A DNA stretch of 64,000 nucleotides, from contig KE159593.1 in NCBI GenBank assembly GCA_000403255.2, positions 5,969-69,968 on the forward strand. Direction: 5' to 3'. The translations under genes were made by a program, and so were the position numbers. The DNA is from Lachnospiraceae bacterium 3-1. Its GTDB lineage: Bacteria > Bacillota > Clostridia > Lachnospirales > Lachnospiraceae. Under the pieces are notes generated by a model, which was given only the letters and a program-made list of their open reading frames with translations, did not search any database and had not been told where the DNA came from. Positions 7,163 through 15,870 of this stretch are shown in pieces; the first letter of the stretch is position 1, and every line of letters starts with the position of its first letter.

Positions 7163-9364
7163 TTAAATCCCTTCCATTGTCACTTTTTCTAAATGGAACT
7201 GGAATGCCGTATATTCGGGAACCTCCCGTTCAATGGGAAGTCCGGCGTTCATTAGAGCAGAACCGGAATACGCTTCTTTACTTCCGTTGATAGTGTACAT
7301 AGCATCTGGCAGAAGCCCTTTGGCGCGGATGTATTCCTGAGGGCCGTTGCAGGTCAGATTGGTGACTACCACACTGAGAAGAGATTCGCTCTTATCTTTT
7401 GCCACATGCTGCCATGCAGTCATATTTCCCAGCTCAAAAGGATTCGTCAGCCGATAGTAATCTCCCTCAAAAATAAGAGGATAGTATTTTCGGAACAGGT
7501 CGCTTTGTTCTTTGCATAACTGCTGTTCTTCCTCGGTAAGATGGGTGGCGTCCAGTTCATATCCAAAGGTTCCGCACATGGCAACCACTGCCTTGGTGCG
7601 CAGGGGCACTAATTTTCCACTGTCTGAGATATGGGCGCCCATGGAGGAGATGGGATAGACAAAGGAAGTACCATAATGCAGCTTCAACCGGTCGATGGGG
7701 TGGTTATTGTCGCTGACCCAATACTGGGGATAATAGTGCAGCATAGCAGGATCATACCGTCCGCCGCCGCCACTGCAGCCTTCAAACAGGATATCCGGGT
7801 GAGTTTTGATAATGTTATCCATAACCCGGTACAAGCCTAAGATATATCGGTGATAAACCTCTCCCTGCTTGTCAGAGGGAAGAGCATTGGACCAGATATC
7901 AGCAAGGGAACGGTTAATATCCCATTTTACATAGAAGATATTGGCATTGTCCAGAATCTGGTTGATACTCTTAATTAAATAGTCCTGTACTTCTACCCGG
8001 CTCATATCAAGCGCTAGCTGATTTCTGCTGCGGACTCCACGGCGTCCGGGAATTTCCATGGCCCATTCCTTATGGGCGCGGTACAGGTCGCTGTCTTCAG
8101 ATACCATTTCCGGCTCAAACCAAATGCCGAATTTCATTCCAAGTTCATTAATCTGTTCTACCAGACGGTCAAGTCCACACTGAATTTTCTTCTGGTTCAC
8201 TACCCAGTCGCCCAGGCTGCTGTTGTCATCATTTCTTTTGCCGAACCATCCGTCATCCATCACCAGAAGGTCTACGCCCATCTTTTTGGCAGCTTTTGCA
8301 ATTTCTATAAGCTTTGTGTCGTCAAAGTCCATAAACGCCGCTTCCCAACTGTTGATGAGAACTGGTCTTTGTACTTCCTGGACATATTTGCTGGCGCACA
8401 GGTTGTATCGGTAGAAATCGTGATACAAATGGGACAATCCAGTAAAGCCTTTTTCAGAAAATGCCATGACTACTTCTGGTCCCTCAAACACTTCCTTGGG
8501 CTTTAACTGGTAGACAAACTGCTTGGGATGGATTCCCATGACCAGCCTAAGCTGATTGTACTGATCAAGCTCTGCCTCCGCCAGAAAGTTTCCGCTGTAC
8601 ATCAGAGAACATCCATAGCAGCTTCCATAATCTTCCGTTGCTCCCCGGTCACAGAGAATCACAAAGGGATTCTGTTGATGGCTGGAGGAACCACGCACGC
8701 TTCCGATAGTATGGATGTGGTGGGTCATATGCTGACGCTCTACCTGCCGCTCCTGTCCATAACGCCCAGGAAGGCTTACAAGGTCCATATGTGCCCCGTT
8801 TAAGAAATCCAGGCAGACAGACATGATTTTTTTCAAATGGATTGGTTGGTCTCCCCCATTAACCACTTTCACTGCCCGAGTGATGATATCAGCCTCCTCA
8901 AACACACTGTATAAAAGGAGAATTTGTACGTTACTGATTGGATCGGATAAGGTAATCTGTAAAGAATCCACGGTATCATTTTTCCGTGCAAATACCGTGG
9001 GCAGCGTATCCAGCTTATATTTGCCCTTCCAGGTTTTATGATCCGTTACTGTTCCGTTAAAAGAATAGCTTCCGTCACTGTTTACGATTTCGATGCTGGT
9101 AGTCCGAAAATCTCCCTGCTGCTGGGTGCTGAATTCCTGAGGCTGTGCATCCAGTGAAAAAGTCCTTTCATTTCTCGATGCATATGGATTGCCAGAAAAT
9201 CCCCGGTCATATTGGCGAATCTGATAACTCAGATCTGCATCGCCTATGGATGGTCCATAATACAGGTGCAAAAGATAATCCAGGTTTCCTGCTTTCATCT
9301 GATAAGAAGTATTCTTGGTTTGTAGTGTCCATGTTTTAAATTTTTCATTATAAATGATTCCCAT
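7163..9364 (-). CDS. Alpha-galactosidase, GH36
   Basis: A 733-residue cytoplasmic enzyme hydrolysing terminal alpha-1,6-galactose from raffinose-type oligosaccharides and galactosides. The layout fits GH36: an N-terminal beta-supersandwich (about 1-330), a central TIM barrel and a C-terminal beta domain. The catalytic nucleophile is Asp482 in KWDINR and the acid/base is Asp552 in VSDNNHP. Other family features are the DDGWFGKR substrate-binding segment and the EGCSGGGGR loop. No signal peptide is present, so substrate must be imported. The start is set by GGGAGGAAA just upstream. It is transcribed from a predicted extended -10 promoter together with the hypothetical gene downstream. No dedicated sugar transporter lies beside it. 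Confidence 0.95.
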   Translation of the reverse strand: MGIIYNEKFKTWTLQTKNTSYQMKAGNLDYLLHLYYGPSIGDADLSYQIRQYDRGFSGNPYASRNERTFSLDAQPQEFSTQQQGDFRTTSIEIVNSDGSYSFNGTVTDHKTWKGKYKLDTLPTVFARKNDTVDSLQITLSDPISNVQILLLYSVFEEADIITRAVKVVNGGDQPIHLKKIMSVCLDFLNGAHMDLVSLPGRYGQERQVERQHMTHHIHTIGSVRGSSSHQQNPFVILCDRGATEDYGSCYGCSLMYSGNFLAEAELDQYNQLRLVMGIHPKQFVYQLKPKEVFEGPEVVMAFSEKGFTGLSHLYHDFYRYNLCASKYVQEVQRPVLINSWEAAFMDFDDTKLIEIAKAAKKMGVDLLVMDDGWFGKRNDDNSSLGDWVVNQKKIQCGLDRLVEQINELGMKFGIWFEPEMVSEDSDLYRAHKEWAMEIPGRRGVRSRNQLALDMSRVEVQDYLIKSINQILDNANIFYVKWDINRSLADIWSNALPSDKQGEVYHRYILGLYRVMDNIIKTHPDILFEGCSGGGGRYDPAMLHYYPQYWVSDNNHPIDRLKLHYGTSFVYPISSMGAHISDSGKLVPLRTKAVVAMCGTFGYELDATHLTEEEQQLCKEQSDLFRKYYPLIFEGDYYRLTNPFELGNMTAWQHVAKDKSESLLSVVVTNLTCNGPQEYIRAKGLLPDAMYTINGSKEAYSGSALMNAGLPIEREVPEYTAFQFHLEKVTMEGI

Positions 9365-9439
9365 GCTTTTCCTCCCATAAAAAATAAATTGTAATGCCCC
9401 AATATCTATTCAAGAATAGGGATTGTTACGTTCATTAGC

Positions 9440-9470
9440 ATTATAGCATTTTTTCAGAGATTTTCCACAA
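9440..9470 (-). promoter_or_regulatory. Predicted promoter of alpha-galactosidase
   Basis: On the minus strand, TATAAT (9445-9440) is preceded by TGC, giving an extended -10. A weak -35 TTGTGG (9470-9465) lies 19 bases further upstream. Confidence 0.55.
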
Positions 9471-9492
9471 CTTATTCAAATTTGAAATAATC

Positions 9493-9521
9493 TTGTATAT
9501 TTTTTCCCGAACGTGTAAAAT
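9493..9521 (+). promoter_or_regulatory. Predicted promoter of tcdA
   Basis: TTGTAT (9493-9498), a 17-base spacer and TAAAAT (9516-9521) lie about 90 bases before the tcdA start, back to back with the alpha-galactosidase promoter. Confidence 0.5.
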
Positions 9522-9609
9522 AAAAAGGAAATGTTTTCGAAATAAAATAAATAAGAAGTACCAGAACAGGATTAGAGATTCATTTTTCTGTTCTAGGCAG
9601 AGGAAGTAT

Positions 9610-10320
9610 ATGGACGAAAAATTTATTCGGACAGGGCTGCTTCTGGGTGAAGAAGGGGTAGACCGTCTTGCCCAGGCAAGGGTAGCCGTATTTGGAATCG
9701 GCGGCGTAGGAGGTCATGCGGTAGAAGCGCTGGCAAGAAGCGGCGTAGGAAAACTGGATTTGATCGATAAGGATGTAGTCAGTCCTTCTAATATTAACCG
9801 TCAGGTCATTGCCACCACAAGAACCTTGGGACAATACAAAACACAGGCGATGAAGGAGCGGATTTTAGAAATTAATCCTCAGGCAGAAGTGGTTGTACAT
9901 AATTGCTTTTTTCTGCCAGAGACAGCAAAAGAATTTGCATTCCAAGAATATGATTATGTTGTGGATGCAGTAGACACGGTGACAGCAAAGCTTGAACTGG
10001 TGTTAAGGGCACAGAAAGCCAATGTTCCCATTATTTCCAGTATGGGCGCAGGGAATAAGCTAGACCCTGCCAGGTTTGAGGTGGCGGATATTTATGAGAC
10101 GTCTGTCTGTCCGCTGGCGCGGGTGATGCGCCGGGAATTGAAAAAACGAGGAGTGAAAAAACTAAAGACTGTATATTCCAAGGAAGAACCCATAAAGCCT
10201 CAAATGCAGATAGTTGAGGAATCTGGCAGGGTGGCGCCAGGAAGCGTTGCCTTTGTGCCTTCGGTGGCGGGACTAATCCTTGCAGGAGAGGTCATAAAGG
10301 ATTTGGCAGCTTACAAATAA
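9610..10320 (+). CDS. tcdA: tRNA threonylcarbamoyladenosine dehydratase
   Basis: A 236-residue E1/ThiF-fold enzyme that uses ATP to convert tRNA t6A37 to its cyclic form. The ATP-binding loop GIGGVGG is at residues 29-35 and the adenylation motif SNINRQ at 60-65. The C-terminal part carries the conserved PSVAGLILAGEV segment. An open frame runs back to 9493, but the ATG at 9610 has AGAGGA upstream and begins MDEKFIRTGLLLG, typical of TcdA. It stands first in a run of plus-strand housekeeping genes, 12 bases before the SbcD-like gene. Confidence 0.9.
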   Translation: MDEKFIRTGLLLGEEGVDRLAQARVAVFGIGGVGGHAVEALARSGVGKLDLIDKDVVSPSNINRQVIATTRTLGQYKTQAMKERILEINPQAEVVVHNCFFLPETAKEFAFQEYDYVVDAVDTVTAKLELVLRAQKANVPIISSMGAGNKLDPARFEVADIYETSVCPLARVMRRELKKRGVKKLKTVYSKEEPIKPQMQIVEESGRVAPGSVAFVPSVAGLILAGEVIKDLAAYK

Positions 10321-10332
10321 GGAGAAAAACGA

Positions 10333-11379
10333 ATGAAGTTTATTCATATAGCAGATGTACATTTAGGAGTGAAGCCCGACAAAGACAAGCCCTGGGCAAA
10401 AGAACGAGAACAGCATAGCTGGCAGGCATTTACAGATGTGATTACAAAAGTAAAAGAAGAACAGGTACAGCTTCTTTTGATTGCAGGAAATTTGTTTCAC
10501 AGGCAACCGCTGATTCGGGAACTGAAAGAGGTGAGCCGTCAGTTTTCCAGAATTCCACAGACCCAAGTGGCGCTGATAGCGGGGGACTGTGATTACCTGG
10601 GGCCGAATTCCTGCTATCAGGTATTTACCTGGGGGGAAAATGTACATTTTTTGAAAGATAAAAAAATAAGTTATGTTGAATTGGAAGGATTGTCAGTTAA
10701 AGTTTATGGGTTAAGCTATTGGCGTAAGGAAATTACAAGCCGTCTTTATGATGATATTCAGATAAAAAAAGAAGATTGTTATCAAATTCTTTTGGCCCAT
10801 GGCGGCGACAGAGAGCATATTCCTTTTCAGGCAGGAGAATTGAAGAAGTCTGCCTTTGATTATGTGGCGTTGGGGCATATCCATAAACCGATGCAAATGG
10901 CTGAGAATCAGATGGTTATGGCAGGCGCACTGCAGCCCATTGACTGTAATGAAGCGGGAGAACATGGTTATTTTATGGGCGAATTGGGAGAAAAAGGGTG
11001 TAAGGTAGATTTCTATCCTATCAAGTATTGCGAGTATGTTTCCCTGAATCTGAAAGTGAATCAGGATACAACGGTAGAGGACTTAAAAAGAGTTATGTCG
11101 GAGAGAATCCAAAAAGCGCCAGCTTTTCATTTCTTTAAAGTTATTCTCACAGGCTTTTGTTCTTCTCATATAACGATAGATACGGAAGATTTGGCTCGCA
11201 TGGAGCGGGTGGTACAGGTGGTGAACCGATGCCAGCCGGATTATGATTTTGAAAAGTTAAAACTGCGGTATCAGCAGCAGATTTTAGGGCGCTATATTGA
11301 GGCCCTGGAAAAAATGCCCCAGAATGAGATTACAAAGAAAGCATTATGTTATGGTGTGGAGGCATTGTTGGCAGAATGA
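10333..11379 (+). CDS. SbcD/YhaO-like metallophosphoesterase, altered metal motifs
   Basis: A 348-residue protein of the calcineurin-like phosphoesterase fold, matching the nuclease subunit of SbcCD/YhaO-YhaN pairs. Motif I is intact (DVHLG, residues 8-12), as are an AHGG segment and the final GHIHKP. Motif II reads AGNLFH, with Asn53 where the bridging Asp is expected. Motif III reads GDCD (84-87) instead of GNHD. Two metal or catalytic positions are therefore changed, and activity may be lost or different. Its stop overlaps the ATG of the ATPase gene (ATGA), as expected for partner subunits of a DNA-repair complex. Confidence 0.85.
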   Translation: MKFIHIADVHLGVKPDKDKPWAKEREQHSWQAFTDVITKVKEEQVQLLLIAGNLFHRQPLIRELKEVSRQFSRIPQTQVALIAGDCDYLGPNSCYQVFTWGENVHFLKDKKISYVELEGLSVKVYGLSYWRKEITSRLYDDIQIKKEDCYQILLAHGGDREHIPFQAGELKKSAFDYVALGHIHKPMQMAENQMVMAGALQPIDCNEAGEHGYFMGELGEKGCKVDFYPIKYCEYVSLNLKVNQDTTVEDLKRVMSERIQKAPAFHFFKVILTGFCSSHITIDTEDLARMERVVQVVNRCQPDYDFEKLKLRYQQQILGRYIEALEKMPQNEITKKALCYGVEALLAE

Positions 11380-13028
11380 AAATTACAGAAATTCAGATTA
11401 AAAATTTTGGGAAACTCCATAATACCAATATTCGCCCTCTGTTGGGGATTAATGTGATTTATGGAGAGAATGAAACAGGAAAATCTACATTGCAGCAGTT
11501 TATCAGCGCAATGTTATTTGGAATGGAAAAACAGCAGGAGAGGCATGAGAAAATTGACCAATACCATCAGTATGAGCCATGGAATAGTGATACGTATTAT
11601 GCTGGAGGGCTGAAATTCACTGTGGCAGGGAAGGATTTCCTGCTGGAGCGGAATTTTTATCACAAAGAAAAATCAGCCAGGCTGGTAAATGAAGGGGATT
11701 TGGAGGAATTATCCGTAGAGAAAGGAGATTTGGAAATGCTCCTTGGGGGCATGAAGAGAGAAACCTATGAAAATACTTTTTTCATCGGTCAGGAAACAGT
11801 GGAGACAGAGAAGGAATTTGCGGACATTTTGCAAAATTATTTTATCAATGTTTCTTTGGGCGGTGAAGGGGATATTGATTTGGCAGGCGCCCGAAAACAA
11901 CTGCAAAGCAGGCAAAAAGCAGCAGAACAAAAATATAAAGAAAAGCAGGCAGAGCGAAAAGAGCTGGAAGAAAAACTTTTGCTAGAAGAAAAATTACTAA
12001 AAAAAGACGTGGATCAGTTAAAGAAGCAGAAAAAGGATGGCTATCAGGCATTAATTCAAAAAGATCAGGATAATATGTTTCTTTTTGAACATGACAGCAA
12101 CCAGATGGCAGAGTATTTAAGAGACATCCGACAGCAAAGACAACAGAAGGAATATTCTATTAAATTTGGCATATCCTTATTTTTATTAGTTGTGGGTGTG
12201 CTTGCAGGTATTTGGAATGGGATGGAGCACTTGTTTCCTTCTCCAGTGGCAGGATGGATAATTTTGGAGGTTGTTTTAGGCTGTATTGTTCTAACCGGAG
12301 TTACAGGGGTGATTCTTTGGTATCGTAAATCAAAGCAATTGAAGCTTCTGCGTAAGCAGCAGGAGGAAGAAGCCAGAGAATTAAAGCAATATACTTCCAT
12401 GGAGCTGGAGCAGCAAAAAAATACGAAGCAGCAGAAAGAGCAGGCAGGCAAGGAAGCAGTGGAGGAGCTTTTGCAAATTCAGCTTTCAGAAAAGCAGACA
12501 GAGCTCACAAACCTTCAGGAAGAGCTGGAGGAATGTTTAAATCCAGCACAGGAGGAGCAGGAATACCGAAGTCAGGTCAAAGCCTATGAATTGGCCCTTG
12601 CCACATTGGAACAATTGTCCCAGGAGGCATATCAGGACACCAGAGAGCAATTGGAACAGGAGATGTCCCGAATTCTGGCGGAATTGACCAATGGAAAATA
12701 TGATAAAATGGGGCTGGATGCCCAGATGAATCTGGTGGTGACAACCGAAAAGAAACGGATGTATCCCTGGCAACTAAGCAGAGGCACCATGGAGCAAATG
12801 TATTTGGCGCTGCGGATGGGCGCCGGAAGATTTTTTACAGAAGAAGAGTCTATGCCCATTTTACTGGACGAGGTATTTTCATCTTTTGATGAGAAACGTT
12901 TGGAAGGGGCATTGCAGTGGCTTGGAAGACAGAAAAGTCAAATTTTTCTGTTTACCTGCCAAAAAAGAGAAATGGAGATATTGGAGCGAAAAGGAATTCC
13001 TTTTGGAAAAATTATGTTGAGCAGATAA
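11376..13028 (+). CDS. SbcC/YhaN-like SMC-type ATPase with central membrane hairpin
   Basis: A 550-residue P-loop ATPase with an SMC/Rad50-type layout. Walker A GENETGKST is at residues 30-38, and two coiled-coil arms flank a pair of hydrophobic helices (about 262-280 and 292-316). The ABC signature LSRGTMEQMYLALR is near 467 and Walker B MPILLDEVFSSFD near 493. The membrane hairpin at the coiled-coil tip replaces the zinc hook of Rad50, as in YhaN-like proteins. The start at 11376 overlaps the stop of the preceding phosphoesterase; an in-frame ATG at 11346 is inside that gene. The two probably form a membrane-tethered DNA-processing complex, although the partner's metal motifs are degenerate. 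Confidence 0.85.
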   Translation: MKITEIQIKNFGKLHNTNIRPLLGINVIYGENETGKSTLQQFISAMLFGMEKQQERHEKIDQYHQYEPWNSDTYYAGGLKFTVAGKDFLLERNFYHKEKSARLVNEGDLEELSVEKGDLEMLLGGMKRETYENTFFIGQETVETEKEFADILQNYFINVSLGGEGDIDLAGARKQLQSRQKAAEQKYKEKQAERKELEEKLLLEEKLLKKDVDQLKKQKKDGYQALIQKDQDNMFLFEHDSNQMAEYLRDIRQQRQQKEYSIKFGISLFLLVVGVLAGIWNGMEHLFPSPVAGWIILEVVLGCIVLTGVTGVILWYRKSKQLKLLRKQQEEEARELKQYTSMELEQQKNTKQQKEQAGKEAVEELLQIQLSEKQTELTNLQEELEECLNPAQEEQEYRSQVKAYELALATLEQLSQEAYQDTREQLEQEMSRILAELTNGKYDKMGLDAQMNLVVTTEKKRMYPWQLSRGTMEQMYLALRMGAGRFFTEEESMPILLDEVFSSFDEKRLEGALQWLGRQKSQIFLFTCQKREMEILERKGIPFGKIMLSR

Positions 13029-13031
13029 GAT

Positions 13032-15173
13032 ATGAGTAAGAAAAAGAAGAAAAAAAAGAAGAAATACCGTGTGTTTTGGTTTTTTGCAAAACTTCAGATT
13101 TTCCTGTTTTTGCTGGTGGCTGGCGCAGTGGGATGGTATTACTATGGAGGCTACGCCCAGAAAGTGGGCGCCCTGCAGCAGGAAGCCAAGATGTTGGTGC
13201 AAAGTTCCAGCGAAGCTACCTTCCGTTCTGTCCAGACCAGTCTTGTGTATGACGCCAATGGGAAGCTGATTTCTACGCTGAAGGGTGAAAAGGATGTGTA
13301 TTATCTGGAATATGAGGACATTCCAGCTTATGCCGTTGCAGCAATGATCAGCATTGAGGACAAAAAGTTTTATCGTCATAATGGGATTGATATAAAGGCC
13401 ATTATGCGTGCAGCAAAGGCAATGATAGAAAATGGAGAAGTAACCCAGGGAGGAAGTACCATTACTCAGCAGCTTTCCAAGCTGATTTTTCTCACACAGG
13501 AACGTACCTGGGAACGCAAGATAGAAGAAATGTTCATTGCGGTAGGACTGGAAAAAGTATACAGTAAAGATAAAATCATGGAATTTTACTTGAATAATGT
13601 TTATTTTGGAAATGGTTATTATGGGATTCAGGCAGCAAGCAAAGGGTATTTTAGCGCAGACGCCAAAGATCTTTCCCTTTCCCAGATTGCTTTTTTGTGT
13701 GCCATTCCCAATAATCCCGGCCTGTACGACCCAGTAACAAATGCAGAGAATACCATTAAGCGGCGGGACAGGATTCTTCACCAGATGTTGGAGGATGGGA
13801 AAATCAGCCAGACTACCTATGAGCAGGCCAAGGCGGAGGTGATTACCTTAAACCGCCCAGAAAAAACAAAAAATGATTATGTAGAGACCTATACCTATTA
13901 CTGTGCCATACGAGCGTTGATGCAGCAGCAGGGTTTTCAGTTTCAAACAGAATTTTCTTCTGAGGAAAAGAAGGAGAAGTATCAAAAAGAATACGATGCA
14001 TTGTATGAGGAATGCCAAAAAAGCTTATATACCCAGGGATACCGGATTTATACTTCCATTGATTTGGATATGCAGCAAATGCTGCAGGAATCCGTAGATC
14101 AAAATCTGGCTGGATTTGAGGAGCAGAATGAAGAGGGAATTTTTACGCTGCAAAGCTCTGCTGTTTGTATCGATAACCATACAGGGCGTGTGAAGGCGAT
14201 TGTGGGCGGCAGGAATCAGAATCTTCCTGGCTATACGCTGAATCGGGCGTACCAAAGCTTTCGTCAGCCCGGCAGCTCCATTAAGCCTCTCATTGTGTAT
14301 ACGCCTGCATTGGAGGGGAGATATACGCCGGATACCATTGTTCAGGATGTGAAAACAGAGGAAGGGCCATCCAATTCAAGTGGATATTATGAAGGGGATA
14401 TTACTCTGCGGCGTGCGGTGGAAGCTTCCAAAAATACCGTTGCCTGGAATTTGTTGGAGGAGATGACGCCCAAGGCAGGTCTTGCGTATCTAAAGGAAAT
14501 GAAATTTTCCAGGCTGGACCGCAAGGATGAGCGGCCGACCAGTGCATTGGGGGGATTTACCCATGGGGTTTCTGCTGTGGAGATGGCTTCTGGTTATGCA
14601 GCAATTGCCCATGACGGTAAGTTTCGGGAGCCTACCTGTATTGTAAAAATTACCAATGCAAAGGATGAGACAATTTTGGAAACAGAAACAGAGGAAGTGG
14701 ATGTTTATAAGTCCAATGCTACCCGCATGATGACAGATATGCTGGTATCGGCGCTGCAAGAGGGAACTGGACGGGGTCTTGCATTGACCAGTATGCCCTC
14801 AGCAGGGAAGACGGGAACCACCAATGATAATAAAGATGGATGGTTTGTAGGATATACAAGCTATTATACCACTAGCGTGTGGGTGGGATATGATATGCCA
14901 AAGGAATTGCCAGGGCTTTCTGGGGCCAGTTATCCGGGAAGTATCTGGAGAATGTTTATGGAGCAGGTGCATCAGGGATTGGAACCTGTGGAATTTCTTC
15001 CTTATATTGACGAAACGAAGGCTCCTTTGGACGACGAGGAGTATTTGGAAGGGCTGCAAAATGAGCTGGAGAACCTGGAGGATCTGGGGGAACCAGAAGA
15101 GGAAATTCCCCCAGAGAATATAGAAGAACCCCAGGGGGATATCTCCCCAGGGCAGGCAGTAACCTTAAATTGA
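13032..15173 (+). CDS. Class A penicillin-binding protein (PBP1A-type)
   Basis: A 713-residue bifunctional peptidoglycan synthase. It has a polylysine cytoplasmic tail (nine consecutive Lys from residue 3) and one membrane anchor (about 14-37). A GT51 glycosyltransferase domain follows, with Glu109 in SIEDKKFYRHNG and the QGGSTITQQL motif. The transpeptidase domain carries SSIK (415-418, nucleophile Ser415), SKN and KTGT (593-596). The C-terminal 50 residues are rich in Glu and Pro (LENLEDLGEPEEE) and probably disordered. It starts four bases after the YhaN-like gene and may be co-transcribed with it. Confidence 0.93.
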   Translation: MSKKKKKKKKKYRVFWFFAKLQIFLFLLVAGAVGWYYYGGYAQKVGALQQEAKMLVQSSSEATFRSVQTSLVYDANGKLISTLKGEKDVYYLEYEDIPAYAVAAMISIEDKKFYRHNGIDIKAIMRAAKAMIENGEVTQGGSTITQQLSKLIFLTQERTWERKIEEMFIAVGLEKVYSKDKIMEFYLNNVYFGNGYYGIQAASKGYFSADAKDLSLSQIAFLCAIPNNPGLYDPVTNAENTIKRRDRILHQMLEDGKISQTTYEQAKAEVITLNRPEKTKNDYVETYTYYCAIRALMQQQGFQFQTEFSSEEKKEKYQKEYDALYEECQKSLYTQGYRIYTSIDLDMQQMLQESVDQNLAGFEEQNEEGIFTLQSSAVCIDNHTGRVKAIVGGRNQNLPGYTLNRAYQSFRQPGSSIKPLIVYTPALEGRYTPDTIVQDVKTEEGPSNSSGYYEGDITLRRAVEASKNTVAWNLLEEMTPKAGLAYLKEMKFSRLDRKDERPTSALGGFTHGVSAVEMASGYAAIAHDGKFREPTCIVKITNAKDETILETETEEVDVYKSNATRMMTDMLVSALQEGTGRGLALTSMPSAGKTGTTNDNKDGWFVGYTSYYTTSVWVGYDMPKELPGLSGASYPGSIWRMFMEQVHQGLEPVEFLPYIDETKAPLDDEEYLEGLQNELENLEDLGEPEEEIPPENIEEPQGDISPGQAVTLN

Positions 15174-15209
15174 TATTAGAATATAGATGTTCAGGAAAGG
15201 AGTATTTTT

Positions 15210-15776
15210 ATGACGTCAGCTTTTGTACAGGAAAAATGCTATACCGTTTATGACATTTATAATCTGCCAGAAGGAACACGCGCAGAACTGATTAATGGAC
15301 AAATTTATGATATGGCGCCGCCCAGTCGCAGACATCAGGATATTGCGGGAGAGCTTTTTGGAATCATTCGTGAATACATCAAATCAAAAAACGGTTTATG
15401 CAGGCTGTACGTTGCGCCTTTTGCTGTATTTCTAAATAAGGACGATAAAAATTATGTTGAACCAGATATCAGCGTGATATGTGATCCCGACAAATTACAT
15501 GATAAGGGATGTATGGGAGCTCCTGACTGGATTATCGAAATTGTATCGCCAAGCAGCAGGCAGATGGATTATTATACAAAATTATTTGAATATCGTACGG
15601 CTGGTCTGAAAGAATACTGGATTGTTGATCCTGAGAAAGACCGCATTCTTGTTTATAACTTTGAATCGGAACAGACCGGGGACTATACTTTTTCTGATTC
15701 CATAAAGGCTGGCATCTATGATGATTTATTTATTGATTTTTCCCAAATTGCAGAATTGTTGAAACATGAAAAATAG
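15210..15776 (+). CDS. Uma2-family (DUF820) restriction-endonuclease-like protein
   Basis: A 188-residue protein of the Uma2 family, which has a PD-(D/E)XK nuclease-like core. Characteristic segments are EGTRAELINGQIYDM near the N-terminus, the acidic VEPDISVI strand (about 90), and IEIVSPSS followed by YRTAGLKEYWIVDP. The start has a GGAAAGGAG site. The biological role of the family is unknown; members are abundant in cyanobacteria and occur singly in clostridia. It follows the penicillin-binding protein by 36 bases and is closed by a strong hairpin. Confidence 0.85.
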   Translation: MTSAFVQEKCYTVYDIYNLPEGTRAELINGQIYDMAPPSRRHQDIAGELFGIIREYIKSKNGLCRLYVAPFAVFLNKDDKNYVEPDISVICDPDKLHDKGCMGAPDWIIEIVSPSSRQMDYYTKLFEYRTAGLKEYWIVDPEKDRILVYNFESEQTGDYTFSDSIKAGIYDDLFIDFSQIAELLKHEK

Positions 15777-15780
15777 TTAA

Positions 15781-15850
15781 CCCCCAGACCACAGACATGC
15801 CAGCTACGCTGTCATATGCCCTTTTTGGGCTTTTGTCTGTGGCTTGGGGG
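15781..15850. terminator. Bidirectional hairpin terminator
   Basis: CCCCC...CCACAGAC (15781-15796) pairs with GTCTGTGG...GGGGG (15835-15850). A second stem GCCC-TTTTT-GGGC lies inside. It lies between the Uma2 gene and the convergent ABC permease gene. Confidence 0.7.
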
Positions 15851-15870
15851 ATTATCATACTTGGGGTTTT

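Noticed and set aside
8072-8506. Open frame of 144 codons opposite the alpha-galactosidase gene
   Set aside because: It lies entirely antisense to a certain GH36 gene that carries all catalytic motifs; such frames are shadows.
13036-13070. A-rich tract at the start of the penicillin-binding protein as a slippage site
   Set aside because: The run encodes a polylysine tail, is broken by G residues, and such tails are normal in clostridial class A PBPs.
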